From Chitinophagaceae bacterium (lineage in GTDB: Bacteria > Bacteroidota > Bacteroidia > Chitinophagales > Chitinophagaceae): a DNA stretch of 52,886 nt. The stretch is taken from contig JADLCD010000072.1 of NCBI GenBank assembly GCA_020847395.1, positions 1 to 52,886 on the forward strand. Reading direction: 5' to 3'. The notes under the pieces were generated by a model. The model was given only the letters and a program-made list of their open reading frames with translations. It was not told the origin of the DNA and ran no database searches. Each line of letters begins with the position of its first letter. Position 1 is the first letter of the stretch. The position numbers and the translations under genes are program-made. Shown here in pieces: positions 26,133-35,043 of this stretch.

Positions 26133-27056
26133 TTATAAATCCTCTTCTGAAGCCCGGCGAAGCAGATCTTTTTCTTCGGCAGTAAGGTTATTGTAACCTT
26201 TTTGATTGATTTTATCCAGTATTTCGTCAATTCGTTCCTGGTTTAAATTAGGCCACCTGTTAAAAGGTTCACGCCCCTGGGTATTATAAAACACCTTTGA
26301 TTTTTCTATATAATGAGATGGTTGCTTATCCGGATTAAATAAATCAAACACCCAATTATACAGTTTGCTCATCCAGGCTCCCGTATCATAGCCTTTATTT
26401 AGAAGTTGTATAAACAAAAAGCCTGTTGCCGCCGCCGCCAGTTGAGCGCCATATGCCGCAGGGTTGTTGAAAGATGTACCCGCAAAATTAATAACAGCAT
26501 AAACAACAGTTAACAACCATAAGGGAATGCCGCCGTTCAGCAGTGGAAATATGCGATAATTGGGCGCCGTAAATGTTGCTGCTATTGCAATTGACATAAC
26601 GGAACAGTTGGCGCCGGCCAACATCATCTGGGGTGCGTTTGCTGCAAAAGTGGGTATTAAATTACTTGCTGCTAAATATACCAGAGCGCCTATAATGCCG
26701 CCGTAAATATAGATGGGTACTAATTTCTTTCCGCCTAATAAAGATTCTATAATAAAACCAAAAGCCCAAAGCCAGAGCATATTGGCAACAAGGCTCCAGA
26801 TATCTACATGCGAAAACATGAAGCTAAGTAAAGTCCAGGGGCGGGATAAGAACTTGGCCGCGCCGGCAGGTAAAACAACCCAATCTGTTATTTGTGTTTT
26901 AAAAAACGATTCTTCAATACCCGTAATCTGGTATACAGAGCGAATAAAGAAAAGTATGGTTGTTACAAGTACATTAATGATAATAACCTTCACCAACGCA
27001 TCATTATCTGCCCCGAAAAAAACCCTGCGTGTTTTTGTTTGTTGAAGCACTCCCAT
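26133..27056 (-). CDS. Rhomboid-fold membrane protein, catalytically inactive (pseudoprotease)
   Basis: This 307-residue protein has six or more hydrophobic helices and the rhomboid layout, including FSHVDIWSLVANMLWLWAFG with the conserved His83 and Asn92. The catalytic sites are changed. At the Ser position the motif is LAGANCSVMSI (Asn150 instead of Ser). At the His position NPAAYGAQLAAAATGF has Gln205 instead of His. The partner encoded just upstream keeps both. A cytosolic tail (about 225-307) ends in an acidic helical segment (EILDKINQKGYNNLTAEEKDLL) seen in some Bacteroidota rhomboids. It is therefore predicted to be an iRhom-like pseudoprotease that may bind or regulate clients. Confidence 0.87.
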   Translation of the reverse strand: MGVLQQTKTRRVFFGADNDALVKVIIINVLVTTILFFIRSVYQITGIEESFFKTQITDWVVLPAGAAKFLSRPWTLLSFMFSHVDIWSLVANMLWLWAFGFIIESLLGGKKLVPIYIYGGIIGALVYLAASNLIPTFAANAPQMMLAGANCSVMSIAIAATFTAPNYRIFPLLNGGIPLWLLTVVYAVINFAGTSFNNPAAYGAQLAAAATGFLFIQLLNKGYDTGAWMSKLYNWVFDLFNPDKQPSHYIEKSKVFYNTQGREPFNRWPNLNQERIDEILDKINQKGYNNLTAEEKDLLRRASEEDL

Positions 27057-27092
27057 TCCTTACATTTTACAGCCTATAATAACATAAATTTA

Positions 27093-27797
27093 CTAATAAA
27101 ATTTTCTGCGGTTGGTTTTATTCCAATATAACACCAGTAAAAAGCCAATTAAAGCCCCACCCAGGTGAGCCCAGTGCGCCACATTATCGCCTGCGGAATT
27201 CTGAATACCCAAAAACAACTCCATTGCACCATATAAAATAACAAACCATTTGGCTTTGATTGGAATAAATAAGTATAAATAAATCAAGCTGTTAGGAAAT
27301 AAATAACCAAATGCAGCAAGACAGCCAAATACGGCGCCTGATGCTCCGAGGGTAGCCGTATTAATTTTATACAAAGGGGAGTATAATAAGTCCTTTTGTT
27401 GATCAGGGGGCAGGTTCTCAAAAACTTTTATAATAGGAAGATTTTCATAATATAAAACGCCCAGGTGAAGCAACCCGGCACCAATTCCGCAAGCCAAATA
27501 AAAAATAATAAATCTTTTCGGACCCCAGTAACTTTCTAATACACTGCCAAACATCCACAAAGCAAACATGTTAAAAAAAACATGCCCTAAACTACCATGC
27601 AAAAACATGTACGAAACTAATTGGTGGGGGCGGAAGAAAACAGAATGAACATCGTGTAATGCAAAGAGATTTTCTATGGAAACACCTATTGACTGTTCAA
27701 AAACCTTCTGTGCTAAAAAAACCAATGCATTAATTATAAGCAGATTCTTTATAATTAATGGTAATACCTGGAAACCGCCCGGACGAAATTCTGTCAT
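27093..27797 (-). CDS. Rhomboid family intramembrane serine protease
   Basis: This 234-residue six-helix membrane protease is active by sequence. It has the oxyanion-forming HGSLGHVFFNMFALWMFG loop (His67, Asn76), the nucleophile Ser153 in LGASGAVFGC and His211 in AHWAHLGGALIGF. Rhomboids cut single-span membrane proteins within or near the membrane. It is first in a three-gene minus-strand run with the inactive rhomboid (36-base gap) and the EEP protein. Confidence 0.93.
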   Translation of the reverse strand: MTEFRPGGFQVLPLIIKNLLIINALVFLAQKVFEQSIGVSIENLFALHDVHSVFFRPHQLVSYMFLHGSLGHVFFNMFALWMFGSVLESYWGPKRFIIFYLACGIGAGLLHLGVLYYENLPIIKVFENLPPDQQKDLLYSPLYKINTATLGASGAVFGCLAAFGYLFPNSLIYLYLFIPIKAKWFVILYGAMELFLGIQNSAGDNVAHWAHLGGALIGFLLVLYWNKTNRRKFY

Positions 27798-27930
27798 AAT
27801 CTTTCCAAAATTAGATGCGAATTTAAACCAAGAGGCAGAATTATCAACCCCATATATACTAAATCTTACCCAATAGCCTGTTTACTATAATCAGCCGCCA
27901 AATTTGATAAAACAGGGAATGCCCTACTTC

Positions 27931-27966
27931 CTACACCTTCCACCTTACACCTTATACCTTCGCCTT
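27931..27966. repeat. Pyrimidine-rich short repeat at the rlmD 3' end
   Basis: CTACACCTTCCACCTT is followed by ACACCTTATACCTTCGCCTT, imperfect repeats of a roughly 7-base CACCTTA-like unit. They lie four bases from the rlmD stop codon. The first 16 bases equal the last 16 of the 18-mer at 16843-16860 and are present in reverse complement at 39089-39104. On the rlmD-coding strand this is a purine-rich (AAGGTGGAAGGTGTAG) 3' tail. Confidence 0.75.
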
Positions 27967-27970
27967 CTTC

Positions 27971-29392
27971 CTATCTCAGCCTAAGCTGCGCTACATTCTC
28001 AATATGATGGGTATGAGGAAACATATCTACCGGCTGTACCCGCGTAACTTCATAATAATTATCCAATAACTGCAAATCCCTGGCTTGAGTAGCAGTATTG
28101 CAACTTACATACACAATCTTCGGGGCTTTTATTTCAATAAGCTTTTGCACCAGTTTTTCATGCATGCCTGCACGCGGAGGGTCTGTAATCAACACATCAG
28201 GCTTGCCATGCACGGCAAAAAAGGCGTCATCACAAATATCAATAACATCGCCGGCAAAAAATTCCGCATGATGCACTTTGTTTAAACGGGCGTTTTCTTT
28301 CGCGTCTTCAATGGCTTCAGCAATTACTTCTACTCCTATAATTTTTTTTGCCTGCGCACTCACAAATATACCGATGCTTCCGGTGCCGCAATACAGGTCA
28401 TAAACCACTTCACTGCCGGTTAATTCAGCAAAATCTCTTGTAACCTTATACAACCGCTCACCCTGCCTGCTATTGGTTTGAAAAAATGATTTCGGTCCTA
28501 TTTTGAAGATATAGTTTTCCAGTTGCTCGTTTATAAACCCATTTCCATAGTATGCCACAGGTTCAAGGTCATATATACTATCATTTTTTTTAGGGTTGAT
28601 GGTATACAGCAAAGTCGTAATAGATGGAACTGTTTTCAGCAGGTGGTCAAATAAGATTTTCTGTTCTTCTTTGTCTTCATAGGCAAGGCAAATGTTTACC
28701 ATCACCTCACCTGTTGTGCATACCCTTATAACCAGGGTGCGCAGCCAGCCTGTATGGTTCCTGATATCATAAAAAGGATATCCTCTTTCAATTGCAAAAG
28801 TTCTTATGGTATTTTTTATGAGATTGGTGGGCTCGTTCATCAGGTGGCAGGTATGTATATCTATTACCTTATCAAACAACCTTGGCACATGAAAACCAAG
28901 CGCCGGGTTTTCTTCCTTTTTTTCGCCAGATGCATCAATCGCCCTTAATTCTTCCCAGGTTTTATAGCGTTTATTGCTGAAGGTAAATTCCAGCTTATTC
29001 CGGTACCGCACATTGCTGTCGCAGCCAAGTATAGGAGATATTTCAGGCAGGGCAATTCTGCCAAGTCTTTTCAGGTTTTGTACCGCTTCGTTTTGTTTAT
29101 ACTGTAATTGCTTTGCGTAAGGCAACATTTGCCATTTGCAGCCGCCACATGTTCCAAAATGTTCGCAAAAAGGGTCAACCCGGTCGGGTGAATATGATTG
29201 AAAATGAATGGCTTTGCCCTCTGCCCAGTCTTTTTTGCTTTTGGAAAGGCGTATATCTACAATATCTCCCGGCACTGCTCCTTCAATAAAAATAACTTTT
29301 CCGTCTACCCGGGCTAAAGATCTGCCTTCGGCGGCATAATCTTCCACTGTAACCTGCTGCAAAACCTGGTCATTATTTCTACGTCTGCTCAT
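27971..29392 (-). CDS. rlmD: 23S rRNA (uracil-5-)-methyltransferase RlmD
   Basis: This 473-residue SAM-dependent enzyme methylates U1939 of 23S rRNA. It has an N-terminal TRAM domain (about 10-65), a [4Fe-4S] site with Cys76, Cys82 and Cys85 in FCEHFGTCGGCKWQ plus Cys182 (DIHTCHL), and a C-terminal methyltransferase with DLYCGTGSIGIF and TDPPRAGMHEKLV. The catalytic Cys lies in IVYVSCNTATQARDL. All needed residues are present. The ATG at 29392 is preceded by an open 460-base spacer shared with the divergent gene at 29854. Confidence 0.94.
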   Translation of the reverse strand: MSRRRNNDQVLQQVTVEDYAAEGRSLARVDGKVIFIEGAVPGDIVDIRLSKSKKDWAEGKAIHFQSYSPDRVDPFCEHFGTCGGCKWQMLPYAKQLQYKQNEAVQNLKRLGRIALPEISPILGCDSNVRYRNKLEFTFSNKRYKTWEELRAIDASGEKKEENPALGFHVPRLFDKVIDIHTCHLMNEPTNLIKNTIRTFAIERGYPFYDIRNHTGWLRTLVIRVCTTGEVMVNICLAYEDKEEQKILFDHLLKTVPSITTLLYTINPKKNDSIYDLEPVAYYGNGFINEQLENYIFKIGPKSFFQTNSRQGERLYKVTRDFAELTGSEVVYDLYCGTGSIGIFVSAQAKKIIGVEVIAEAIEDAKENARLNKVHHAEFFAGDVIDICDDAFFAVHGKPDVLITDPPRAGMHEKLVQKLIEIKAPKIVYVSCNTATQARDLQLLDNYYEVTRVQPVDMFPHTHHIENVAQLRLR

Positions 29393-29853
29393 TGTGGCAA
29401 AAATAGCGTTAGTTATAGGAGAAATTATTAGAAATACACAAAAAATAAGGGTTTGATCAGTGCAGTTTTTGCAGGATTCTTAAAAAGAGAGAAAAAAATT
29501 AAGGAAAAGTTAATGCTTTAAGAAAACATGGTTATATTTGACAATTCTACAAAGAAAAAAGGTCTTCTGTAGAAACAGATGACCTCTAACGATTGCTTGC
29601 CATATGAAAATTCTTAATAAGTCTTTTTTCTGTAAATGATTGCAACTGTTTGCTATCATTTGGATGCCTCTAACTCACTTGCCATTTTCTTTCTCACGAT
29701 TTGCTTGCCTTTTTCTCTTTTTCCGTTTGACAATGTAAAAGTAATACGCGTTTTTATGCTGTGCAAAACAACTTGTTCGTAATTTTATCATGCCAAAAGG
29801 GTTGTAAAACCTATGAAACCCTTACTGGTATTGAGTTTTAGGAAAAAAACATT
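29393..29853. other. 461-bp divergent intergenic region with hairpin and repeats
   Basis: This AT-rich spacer lies between rlmD and the large gene at 29854. It contains a plus-strand TATATTTG (29533-29540, possible -7 box, which would give a leader of about 300 bases). A 10-bp stem with one mismatch and loop AGAA follows (29561-29584). A partial duplication is also seen: CCTCTAAC...CTTGCCAT at 29583-29603 and again at 29667-29685. I find no convincing open frame, tRNA or known riboswitch. Confidence 0.55.
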
Positions 29854-31440
29854 ATGACGTCCAACAGTTTTACAGATGCTTTATTTCAGCTTGTTCGTTC
29901 TTTAGAAAAGTCGGAAAAAAGGCATTTTAAGTTATATATAAAGAGGAGTTCCGGTAAAGAGGATCTTAAAATCATTCAATTATTCGATGCTTTAGATAAG
30001 CTTCCCGAGTATGATGAGAAAATATTATTAAAAAAGCTGAAAGGAGTTACCAAACCCCAGTTGGCTAATTTAAAAACACATCTTTATAAACAGCTTTTAG
30101 CCAGCCTCCGCTTACTTAAAACAACAGAAAATACTGACCTCCAATTGAGCGAACACCTGGATCACGCCCGTTTGTTATATAACAAAGGGCTTAAAATTCA
30201 GAGCATGAAAATATTGGAGAAAGCCAAGGAGTTAGCAAAAGCCAATCAAAAATTTAATTTTCTTGCCCAGGTAATTTCGTTGGAAAAGAAAATTGAAACA
30301 CTGCACATAACAAGAAGTACGCTCGAAAAAACAGAGCAACTGTCTGAAGAAGCACTGGAAATAAGCAGTCATATAGATCGTGTTACCAGGCTTTCCAACC
30401 TTGCGTTGCTTTTATATCGCTGGTATGTAAAATTCGGGCATGCACGTAATGAGAGTGATGAAAAAGATATAAAGGCATTTTTCAAAAGTTATCTTCCTGA
30501 AGATGTAACTGCCATTAATGGATTTTATGAAAAACTTTACCTGTTCCAGAGTTATTGCTGGTATGCGTTTATACGCCAGGATTTTTTAATGTACTATCGT
30601 TACAGTGAAAAGTGGATTGAGCTATTTGACGAACATCCTACCATGATAACAGTTGAAACCGGGCATTATATAAAAGGATTGCATAATTTATTGAATGCGC
30701 ATTTTGATCTGCGTAATTTCAGAAAGTTTCAGGGCACTATCCGCAAGTTTGAAAACTTTGCTAAAACACCAGCAGCTACACACCACGATAATTTCCGAGT
30801 GCATACCTCCATATACATCAACGTTGCTAAATTAAACTGGCATTTGATGGTTGGTACATTTAAAGAAGGGCTCGCTCTTATACCTGAAATAGAAGCCAAC
30901 CTTAAAGAGTATGCGCTGTTTGTTGACAGGCACAGGATCCTTGTATTTAATTATAAGATAGCCACCTTGTATTTTGGCGCAGAACGCTACGAAGACTCTA
31001 TTGATTATTTGCAGAAAATTATTCATGGCTCACAGGATCTGCGTCATGATTTACAATGTTATGCAAGAGTGCTGCATTTGATGGCACATTATGAATTGGG
31101 AAACTATGAGATTATAGAATCGCTTATAAAATCTGTATACCGATTTATGGCGAAGATGAAGAACCTGACCGTAGTTGAAGAAGAAATGTTTCGCTTTTTA
31201 AGGCGCTCATTCAATGTTTCTCTACGCCAGTTAAAGCCAGAGCTGGAAAAATTTCTCGAAAAGATAAAACACCTTGAAAAGAATCGTTTTGAAACACGTG
31301 CCTTTGCTTACCTGGATGTTATTTCGTGGGTAGAAAGTAAAGTGTATAGTAAATCGCTTGCTGCTATTATTCATGAAAAACATATGCGCAGTACAAGAAG
31401 CGCCCGTCCCGCAAAAAGAGTATTGAATAAAGCATCGTGA
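29854..31440 (+). CDS. Large helical cytoplasmic protein of unknown function
   Basis: This 528-residue protein has no signal or membrane segment and is almost wholly helical. Repeating short helices from about residue 80 to 480 resemble a TPR/superhelical scaffold. The opening segment (TDALFQLVRSLEKSEKRHFKLYIKRSS, about 6-32) and KPQLANLKTHLYKQLLASLRLL look like a conserved N-terminal module seen in Bacteroidota proteins of no known role. It is single, with a long leader, and its stop codon lies 4 bases from the convergent DUF6526 gene. No catalytic motif is seen; a protein-protein scaffold is the most cautious reading. Confidence 0.75.
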   Translation: MTSNSFTDALFQLVRSLEKSEKRHFKLYIKRSSGKEDLKIIQLFDALDKLPEYDEKILLKKLKGVTKPQLANLKTHLYKQLLASLRLLKTTENTDLQLSEHLDHARLLYNKGLKIQSMKILEKAKELAKANQKFNFLAQVISLEKKIETLHITRSTLEKTEQLSEEALEISSHIDRVTRLSNLALLLYRWYVKFGHARNESDEKDIKAFFKSYLPEDVTAINGFYEKLYLFQSYCWYAFIRQDFLMYYRYSEKWIELFDEHPTMITVETGHYIKGLHNLLNAHFDLRNFRKFQGTIRKFENFAKTPAATHHDNFRVHTSIYINVAKLNWHLMVGTFKEGLALIPEIEANLKEYALFVDRHRILVFNYKIATLYFGAERYEDSIDYLQKIIHGSQDLRHDLQCYARVLHLMAHYELGNYEIIESLIKSVYRFMAKMKNLTVVEEEMFRFLRRSFNVSLRQLKPELEKFLEKIKHLEKNRFETRAFAYLDVISWVESKVYSKSLAAIIHEKHMRSTRSARPAKRVLNKAS

Positions 31441-31444
31441 TATT

Positions 31445-31882
31445 TTACACCCGCATTAAATCAGGCATCCATTTTTTTATACTTTCTTTTATTTGGGTTG
31501 GGGAAAGATTTTCCGAAAGTGTGCGTTGCACTAAAGATTCCAGCTCTTCATTTGATGCAAACCGCAATGCAGCAAGTTGCCCAAAGCTTATTCTTTCTTC
31601 AATATCTTCTAATCGTTTTCCGGTGAGCTGAAAATATCTCAACCGCATTTCAAGCCTTACCATCCTGTTTTGCAATATGAGCGCATAATGTTGCCGCATC
31701 ATAAAACTTAACCATCCTGCTAATACAACCAGCAAAGCAATCATTAACCAGAGGGCTTTGTTTACATCATCTGTAAAATACTTATAGAGTGCTATGCCCA
31801 GCAATATGGCAATAACAGGATAAAAAATAAAATGATGAGGCGCATAATAGCGGACATGATTTTTATACTCCTGATGCTGCAT
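31445..31882 (-). CDS. DUF6526-type small membrane protein
   Basis: This 145-residue protein has the opening MQHQEYKNHVRYYAPHHF, two membrane helices (about 19-35 and 44-62), and a cytosolic tail of amphipathic helices (RLEDIEERISFGQLAALRFASNEELESLVQR). I recognise this layout from the Bacteroidota DUF6526 family, whose function is unknown. It stands alone and ends 4 bases from the convergent gene. Confidence 0.75.
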   Translation of the reverse strand: MQHQEYKNHVRYYAPHHFIFYPVIAILLGIALYKYFTDDVNKALWLMIALLVVLAGWLSFMMRQHYALILQNRMVRLEMRLRYFQLTGKRLEDIEERISFGQLAALRFASNEELESLVQRTLSENLSPTQIKESIKKWMPDLMRV

Positions 31883-31969
31883 AGTAAGTTTTAAAAGCTG
31901 TATTGCAATATACCAACTATATTGGGTAACTTCCTATAACAATATTTATAGCCGAATTAAAATTGTTAT

Positions 31970-33079
31970 ATGAATACACGTCGTGATTTTCTGCAAAAAA
32001 TATCTATGGGATTTGGTGCGGCCGCTTTGTCGCCATTAATGAGCCGTGCATCCCTGCTATCAACCCATACAATTTCCGGCCGGAAATTAAATGTTGCGTT
32101 AATGGGTTTAGGCGGTTATGCAGGAATAGTGGCAAGAGCAATGAAAGAATGCCAGATGGCGACTTTAACCGGCATAATAACCGGCACACCTTCTAAAATA
32201 GAAAAATGGAAAAAGGATTATAACATAGCAGATAAGAATATATACAATTATGACAACCTGCAGCAGATTGCTAAAAACCCGGATATACATGTGGTGTATA
32301 TCACTACGCCAAACTCCCTGCACCACAAACATGTATTACAGGTTGCCACTACCGGCAAACATGTTATTTGCGAAAAACCGTTGGCAGATACTGCGCAACA
32401 GGCAAGAGAAATGATTGATGCCTGTAAAAAAGCCGGCGTTAAATTTTATGTAGGCTACAGGCTGCACTTTCAGCCGCATACCCGCGAAATAATAAGGATG
32501 AGGCAAGCCGGTGAATTTGGTAAAATAATGCATGTAAATAATTATATGGGATTTAAAATTGGCGACCCAACGCAATGGCGATTGAGAAAAGCGCTGGCAG
32601 GTGGTGGTGCAATGATGGATGTGGGCGTATACGCACTTAATGGCGCCCGCTATGCAACCGGTGAAGAGCCTGTTTGGGTTACCGCACAGGAATCGAAAAC
32701 CGACCCGGTAAAGTTTGCAGAGGTTGATGAGACCATTACCTTTCAACTGGGTTTTCCCGGCGGGGCAATTGCCGAGTGTGGTACCTCATATAACTTCAAC
32801 AACTTTGAAAGACTATACATGATTGGGGAGAAGGGCTTTGCCGAACTAAACCCGGCCTTTGGCTATGGCCCTATAAAAGGAAGAACGCATTTGGGCGAAT
32901 TACAAATTCAGGATGTAACACACCAGGCGGCGCAAATGGACGGGCTTGCGGATTGTATATTGAATGGTAAACCCGACCCCAATATGACTGGTGAAGAAGG
33001 TTTGAAAGATATGATTGTAATTGACGCGGTATATGAATCCATAAGAAAGAACGGGCAGAGGATTCTGATTAATCAATAA
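31970..33079 (+). CDS. Tat-exported Gfo/Idh/MocA-family oxidoreductase
   Basis: This 369-residue protein has a twin-arginine leader (NTRRDFLQKISMGFGAAAL). An NAD(P)-binding Rossmann domain (KLNVALMGLGGYAGIVAR) follows, with the family motif CEKPLADT, and a substrate domain with GGGAMMDVGVYALNGARYATG. This is the glucose-fructose oxidoreductase branch, which carries its cofactor bound and is often sent out by Tat. It stands alone; its downstream neighbours are small proteins. It may act on periplasmic sugars, as in the 3-keto-glycoside cluster at 36.7-44 kb, but that link is only suggestive. Confidence 0.88.
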   Translation: MNTRRDFLQKISMGFGAAALSPLMSRASLLSTHTISGRKLNVALMGLGGYAGIVARAMKECQMATLTGIITGTPSKIEKWKKDYNIADKNIYNYDNLQQIAKNPDIHVVYITTPNSLHHKHVLQVATTGKHVICEKPLADTAQQAREMIDACKKAGVKFYVGYRLHFQPHTREIIRMRQAGEFGKIMHVNNYMGFKIGDPTQWRLRKALAGGGAMMDVGVYALNGARYATGEEPVWVTAQESKTDPVKFAEVDETITFQLGFPGGAIAECGTSYNFNNFERLYMIGEKGFAELNPAFGYGPIKGRTHLGELQIQDVTHQAAQMDGLADCILNGKPDPNMTGEEGLKDMIVIDAVYESIRKNGQRILINQ

Positions 33080-33216
33080 TGTTTTATAGCGCTCGTTAAA
33101 TAAGTTCCGCTATTGCGAATAGCACGTTCGTGCATGCGGCTCTCGTAAAACTAATACTGTTACTTCCGCAAAAGCATGGTATAATAGTTGAATTATCTCA
33201 ATACAAATTTGAGTAT

Positions 33217-33381
33217 ATGAAAGCATTTATATCATTATTGCTTATGTTTTGTGTTAGCTTTTTAAGCAGTTGTACTGCTGTTGAAACAATTTTTAAGGCA
33301 GGAATGTGGTGGGCGTTCTTTCTTGTAGGGCTTGTGGTAATCCTCATTTTGTGGATTGTATTCAAATCAAGAAAGGAGTAG
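33217..33381 (+). CDS. Small membrane lipoprotein-like peptide
   Basis: This 54-residue protein is MKAFISLLLMFCVSFLSSC (a lipobox-like signal, Cys19), followed by TAVETIFKAGMWW, one membrane helix and a short KSRKE tail. Such peptides are frequent in Bacteroidota and are sometimes misnamed as phosphatidate cytidylyltransferase. The frame is open from 33130, but the ATG at 33217 gives a proper signal. A 16-bp hairpin at 33417-33452 follows the stop. Confidence 0.65.
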   Translation: MKAFISLLLMFCVSFLSSCTAVETIFKAGMWWAFFLVGLVVILILWIVFKSRKE

Positions 33382-33416
33382 CCGAAAGAATTCACAATAC
33401 GGGGTATCTATTTCCC

Positions 33417-33452
33417 TTCAATAGCCGTGCCCTTAAGGGCGCGGCTATTGAA
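33417..33452 (+). terminator. Strong 16-bp hairpin after the small lipoprotein gene
   Basis: Arms at 33417-33432 and 33437-33452 pair over 16 positions with a single G-U and a TTAA loop. It lies 36 bases after the stop codon at 33381. No long T-run follows, so it may be a weak terminator or an RNA-stabilising hairpin; it also sits just ahead of the 33474 start. Confidence 0.6.
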
Positions 33453-33473
33453 GCAATCATTAAATTATACAAA

Positions 33474-33797
33474 ATGAAAAAGAATAAATCACCTGAAAAG
33501 GGTGGCAAAGCTGATTTTCCGGATGTGAAAAAAATAGAAAAGAAAATACAAACCGAAAATCAAAACAAAATAATTGAAGTGCCGGATAATGATACAGGCG
33601 ACAAACCAAATACGCCAGCACCAACAGAAATACCTGAAAGAAAAGAAGAGGATGAAGTTGATCCCCCGCCCGCATCAGCATTTGAGTTGAAACGAAGATT
33701 CGGCGGGAGAAGCAATCTCCCAGGGCTCAAAAGTACTAATACTCAACATTTGCACTACAGCCCAACAGATTCCTCCCCAGCCGCAACATACATTTAG
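33474..33797 (+). CDS. Hypothetical hydrophilic, Pro/Lys/Glu-rich small protein
   Basis: This is a 107-residue frame with a start MKKNKSPEKGGKADF, then long acidic/basic, proline-rich stretches (KPNTPAPTEIPERKEEDEVDPPP). It has no signal or membrane helix and is probably disordered. The frame is open from 33306 but the upstream part crosses the hairpin, so the ATG at 33474 is favoured. It matches no family I recognise. Coding status is uncertain; the last 30 residues lack Lys/Glu and could be read-through into non-coding DNA. Confidence 0.45.
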   Translation: MKKNKSPEKGGKADFPDVKKIEKKIQTENQNKIIEVPDNDTGDKPNTPAPTEIPERKEEDEVDPPPASAFELKRRFGGRSNLPGLKSTNTQHLHYSPTDSSPAATYI

Positions 33798-33837
33798 TTC
33801 AAAGCAACATTCTGGCGGGTCGGAATAACTCCACTTT

Positions 33838-34434
33838 CTATTGAAAATGAAATTGCAACCCGAGGCCGGTAATGAATAGGCTGTTCTTGAATTTTTTTGT
33901 ATCAGCCCAGGAAGCTGTAAACGAGCTAATAAGGTCAAGATGCGGGGCAATAGCATAGCCAATAGAAGGAGCAATAGCTGGCGCCCATGTTCTTGAATAA
34001 TGTATGTACGAAACACCTGCATTTGCCTCAATAAACCAACCACCAACTTCATCAGTAAAATGGTGAATCATGTAGCGCGGCACTCCAAAATTAAACCGAT
34101 AACCCCCTGTTAATAAAATAGTACTAATATTATTATAATGATTTTTATCAAACCCTCTAAAAAAACCTCCATCTGTGGCAGGACTATGTAACGCTTTGAA
34201 AGCAATTACATATTCATTAAAAGTATCGTGATTTTTCTGTGCTTTTATCATAATTTTTGCAGCACCGCTAACACCGTATCTGGCGGGGTATTCCGCTGCA
34301 TTAAAATTCCCTTCTGCAGTTAAACCATAGCGGATTGACTTGAGGGGATAAGTAATTTTTTGATTAATTTGAGCAGATGCAAGGTTAATGCTCAAAAACA
34401 GGCACAATCCGGCAAAAAAAACACTTTTCTTCAT
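33838..34434 (-). CDS. Outer-membrane beta-barrel-like protein
   Basis: This 198-residue protein has a Sec signal (KKSVFFAGLCLFLSINLASAQ). Alternating aromatic/Gly strands follow (e.g. ILLTGGYRFNF, AGVSYIHYSRTWAPAIAPSIGYAI) and the last residues are GLQFHFQ. The pattern fits a small outer-membrane barrel, the most common kind of hypothetical in Bacteroidota. It is isolated, converges with the 33474 frame and has no upstream partner on its strand within 600 bases. Confidence 0.75.
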   Translation of the reverse strand: MKKSVFFAGLCLFLSINLASAQINQKITYPLKSIRYGLTAEGNFNAAEYPARYGVSGAAKIMIKAQKNHDTFNEYVIAFKALHSPATDGGFFRGFDKNHYNNISTILLTGGYRFNFGVPRYMIHHFTDEVGGWFIEANAGVSYIHYSRTWAPAIAPSIGYAIAPHLDLISSFTASWADTKKFKNSLFITGLGLQFHFQ

Positions 34435-35043
34435 TATTAAGAGGTTTGAAGTTGAAACAATTGTATAGAAATTAAATTAGACGATGTTTTTAAACAATTG
34501 GTTTCAGGAAAGGATAGAAAACTTAGATGTGCTTACAATGGATAGTGAACTCGTTGGAGATAACCGGCTAAAACGGTTTAAAAGAATAGATTTATACAAC
34601 TGCCATCAGAACCGATAAAGCGGTAATGCAAATGTATATTTTATTGCATAAATTTCTAAGAATTTATGCTTATGGCTACCAATAATTAATTTATGATAAC
34701 AAACAGGCTTTTTCATATAAGTTTAATGATGCGCCACAAGCCTGTATCCACTTTTTTGAGCTCTGCTTTTATAGTTGCCTGTTCATTAATTTCAGCCGAT
34801 TTACATACCTCTTTACTGATAAGAGCCTTTAGATTGCAATCCTCTTTTTCATTAAATAAAAATGGTTCGTCCTTTTTGGGAGAAGCATTTTTAACATTTA
34901 ACGATAATACGTTAAAATCACTTTGCCTGCTATAGGCTTCAGTATGTGTTACAATTGCCACAACAATCGCGCTGTTGGGTCTTATTGAGGGCATAAGCCA
35001 ACTATTTTTGAATAATACAATTAATCAATTCTTATTGTAAAGT
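34435..35043. other. 609-bp intergenic region with only weak frames
   Basis: Both strands show short open frames (34693-34935 plus, 34713-34994 minus) that overlap each other and have no recognisable family, so I do not call either. A 44-residue frame at 34484-34618 (start MFLNNWFQERIENLD) is the most protein-like short one. Two small hairpins, AACCG/CGGTT around 34562-34578 and ACCG/CGGT around 34611-34624, are visible. No RNA gene is recognised. Confidence 0.4.

Noticed and set aside
34484-34618. Possible 44-residue small protein
   Set aside because: No conservation can be judged from one sequence, and no ribosome site or promoter is clear, so it is mentioned only in the spacer entry.
34693-34994. 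Two overlapping short frames on opposite strands (80 and 93 residues)
   Set aside because: Neither has a family, signal or good start context, and they exclude each other.
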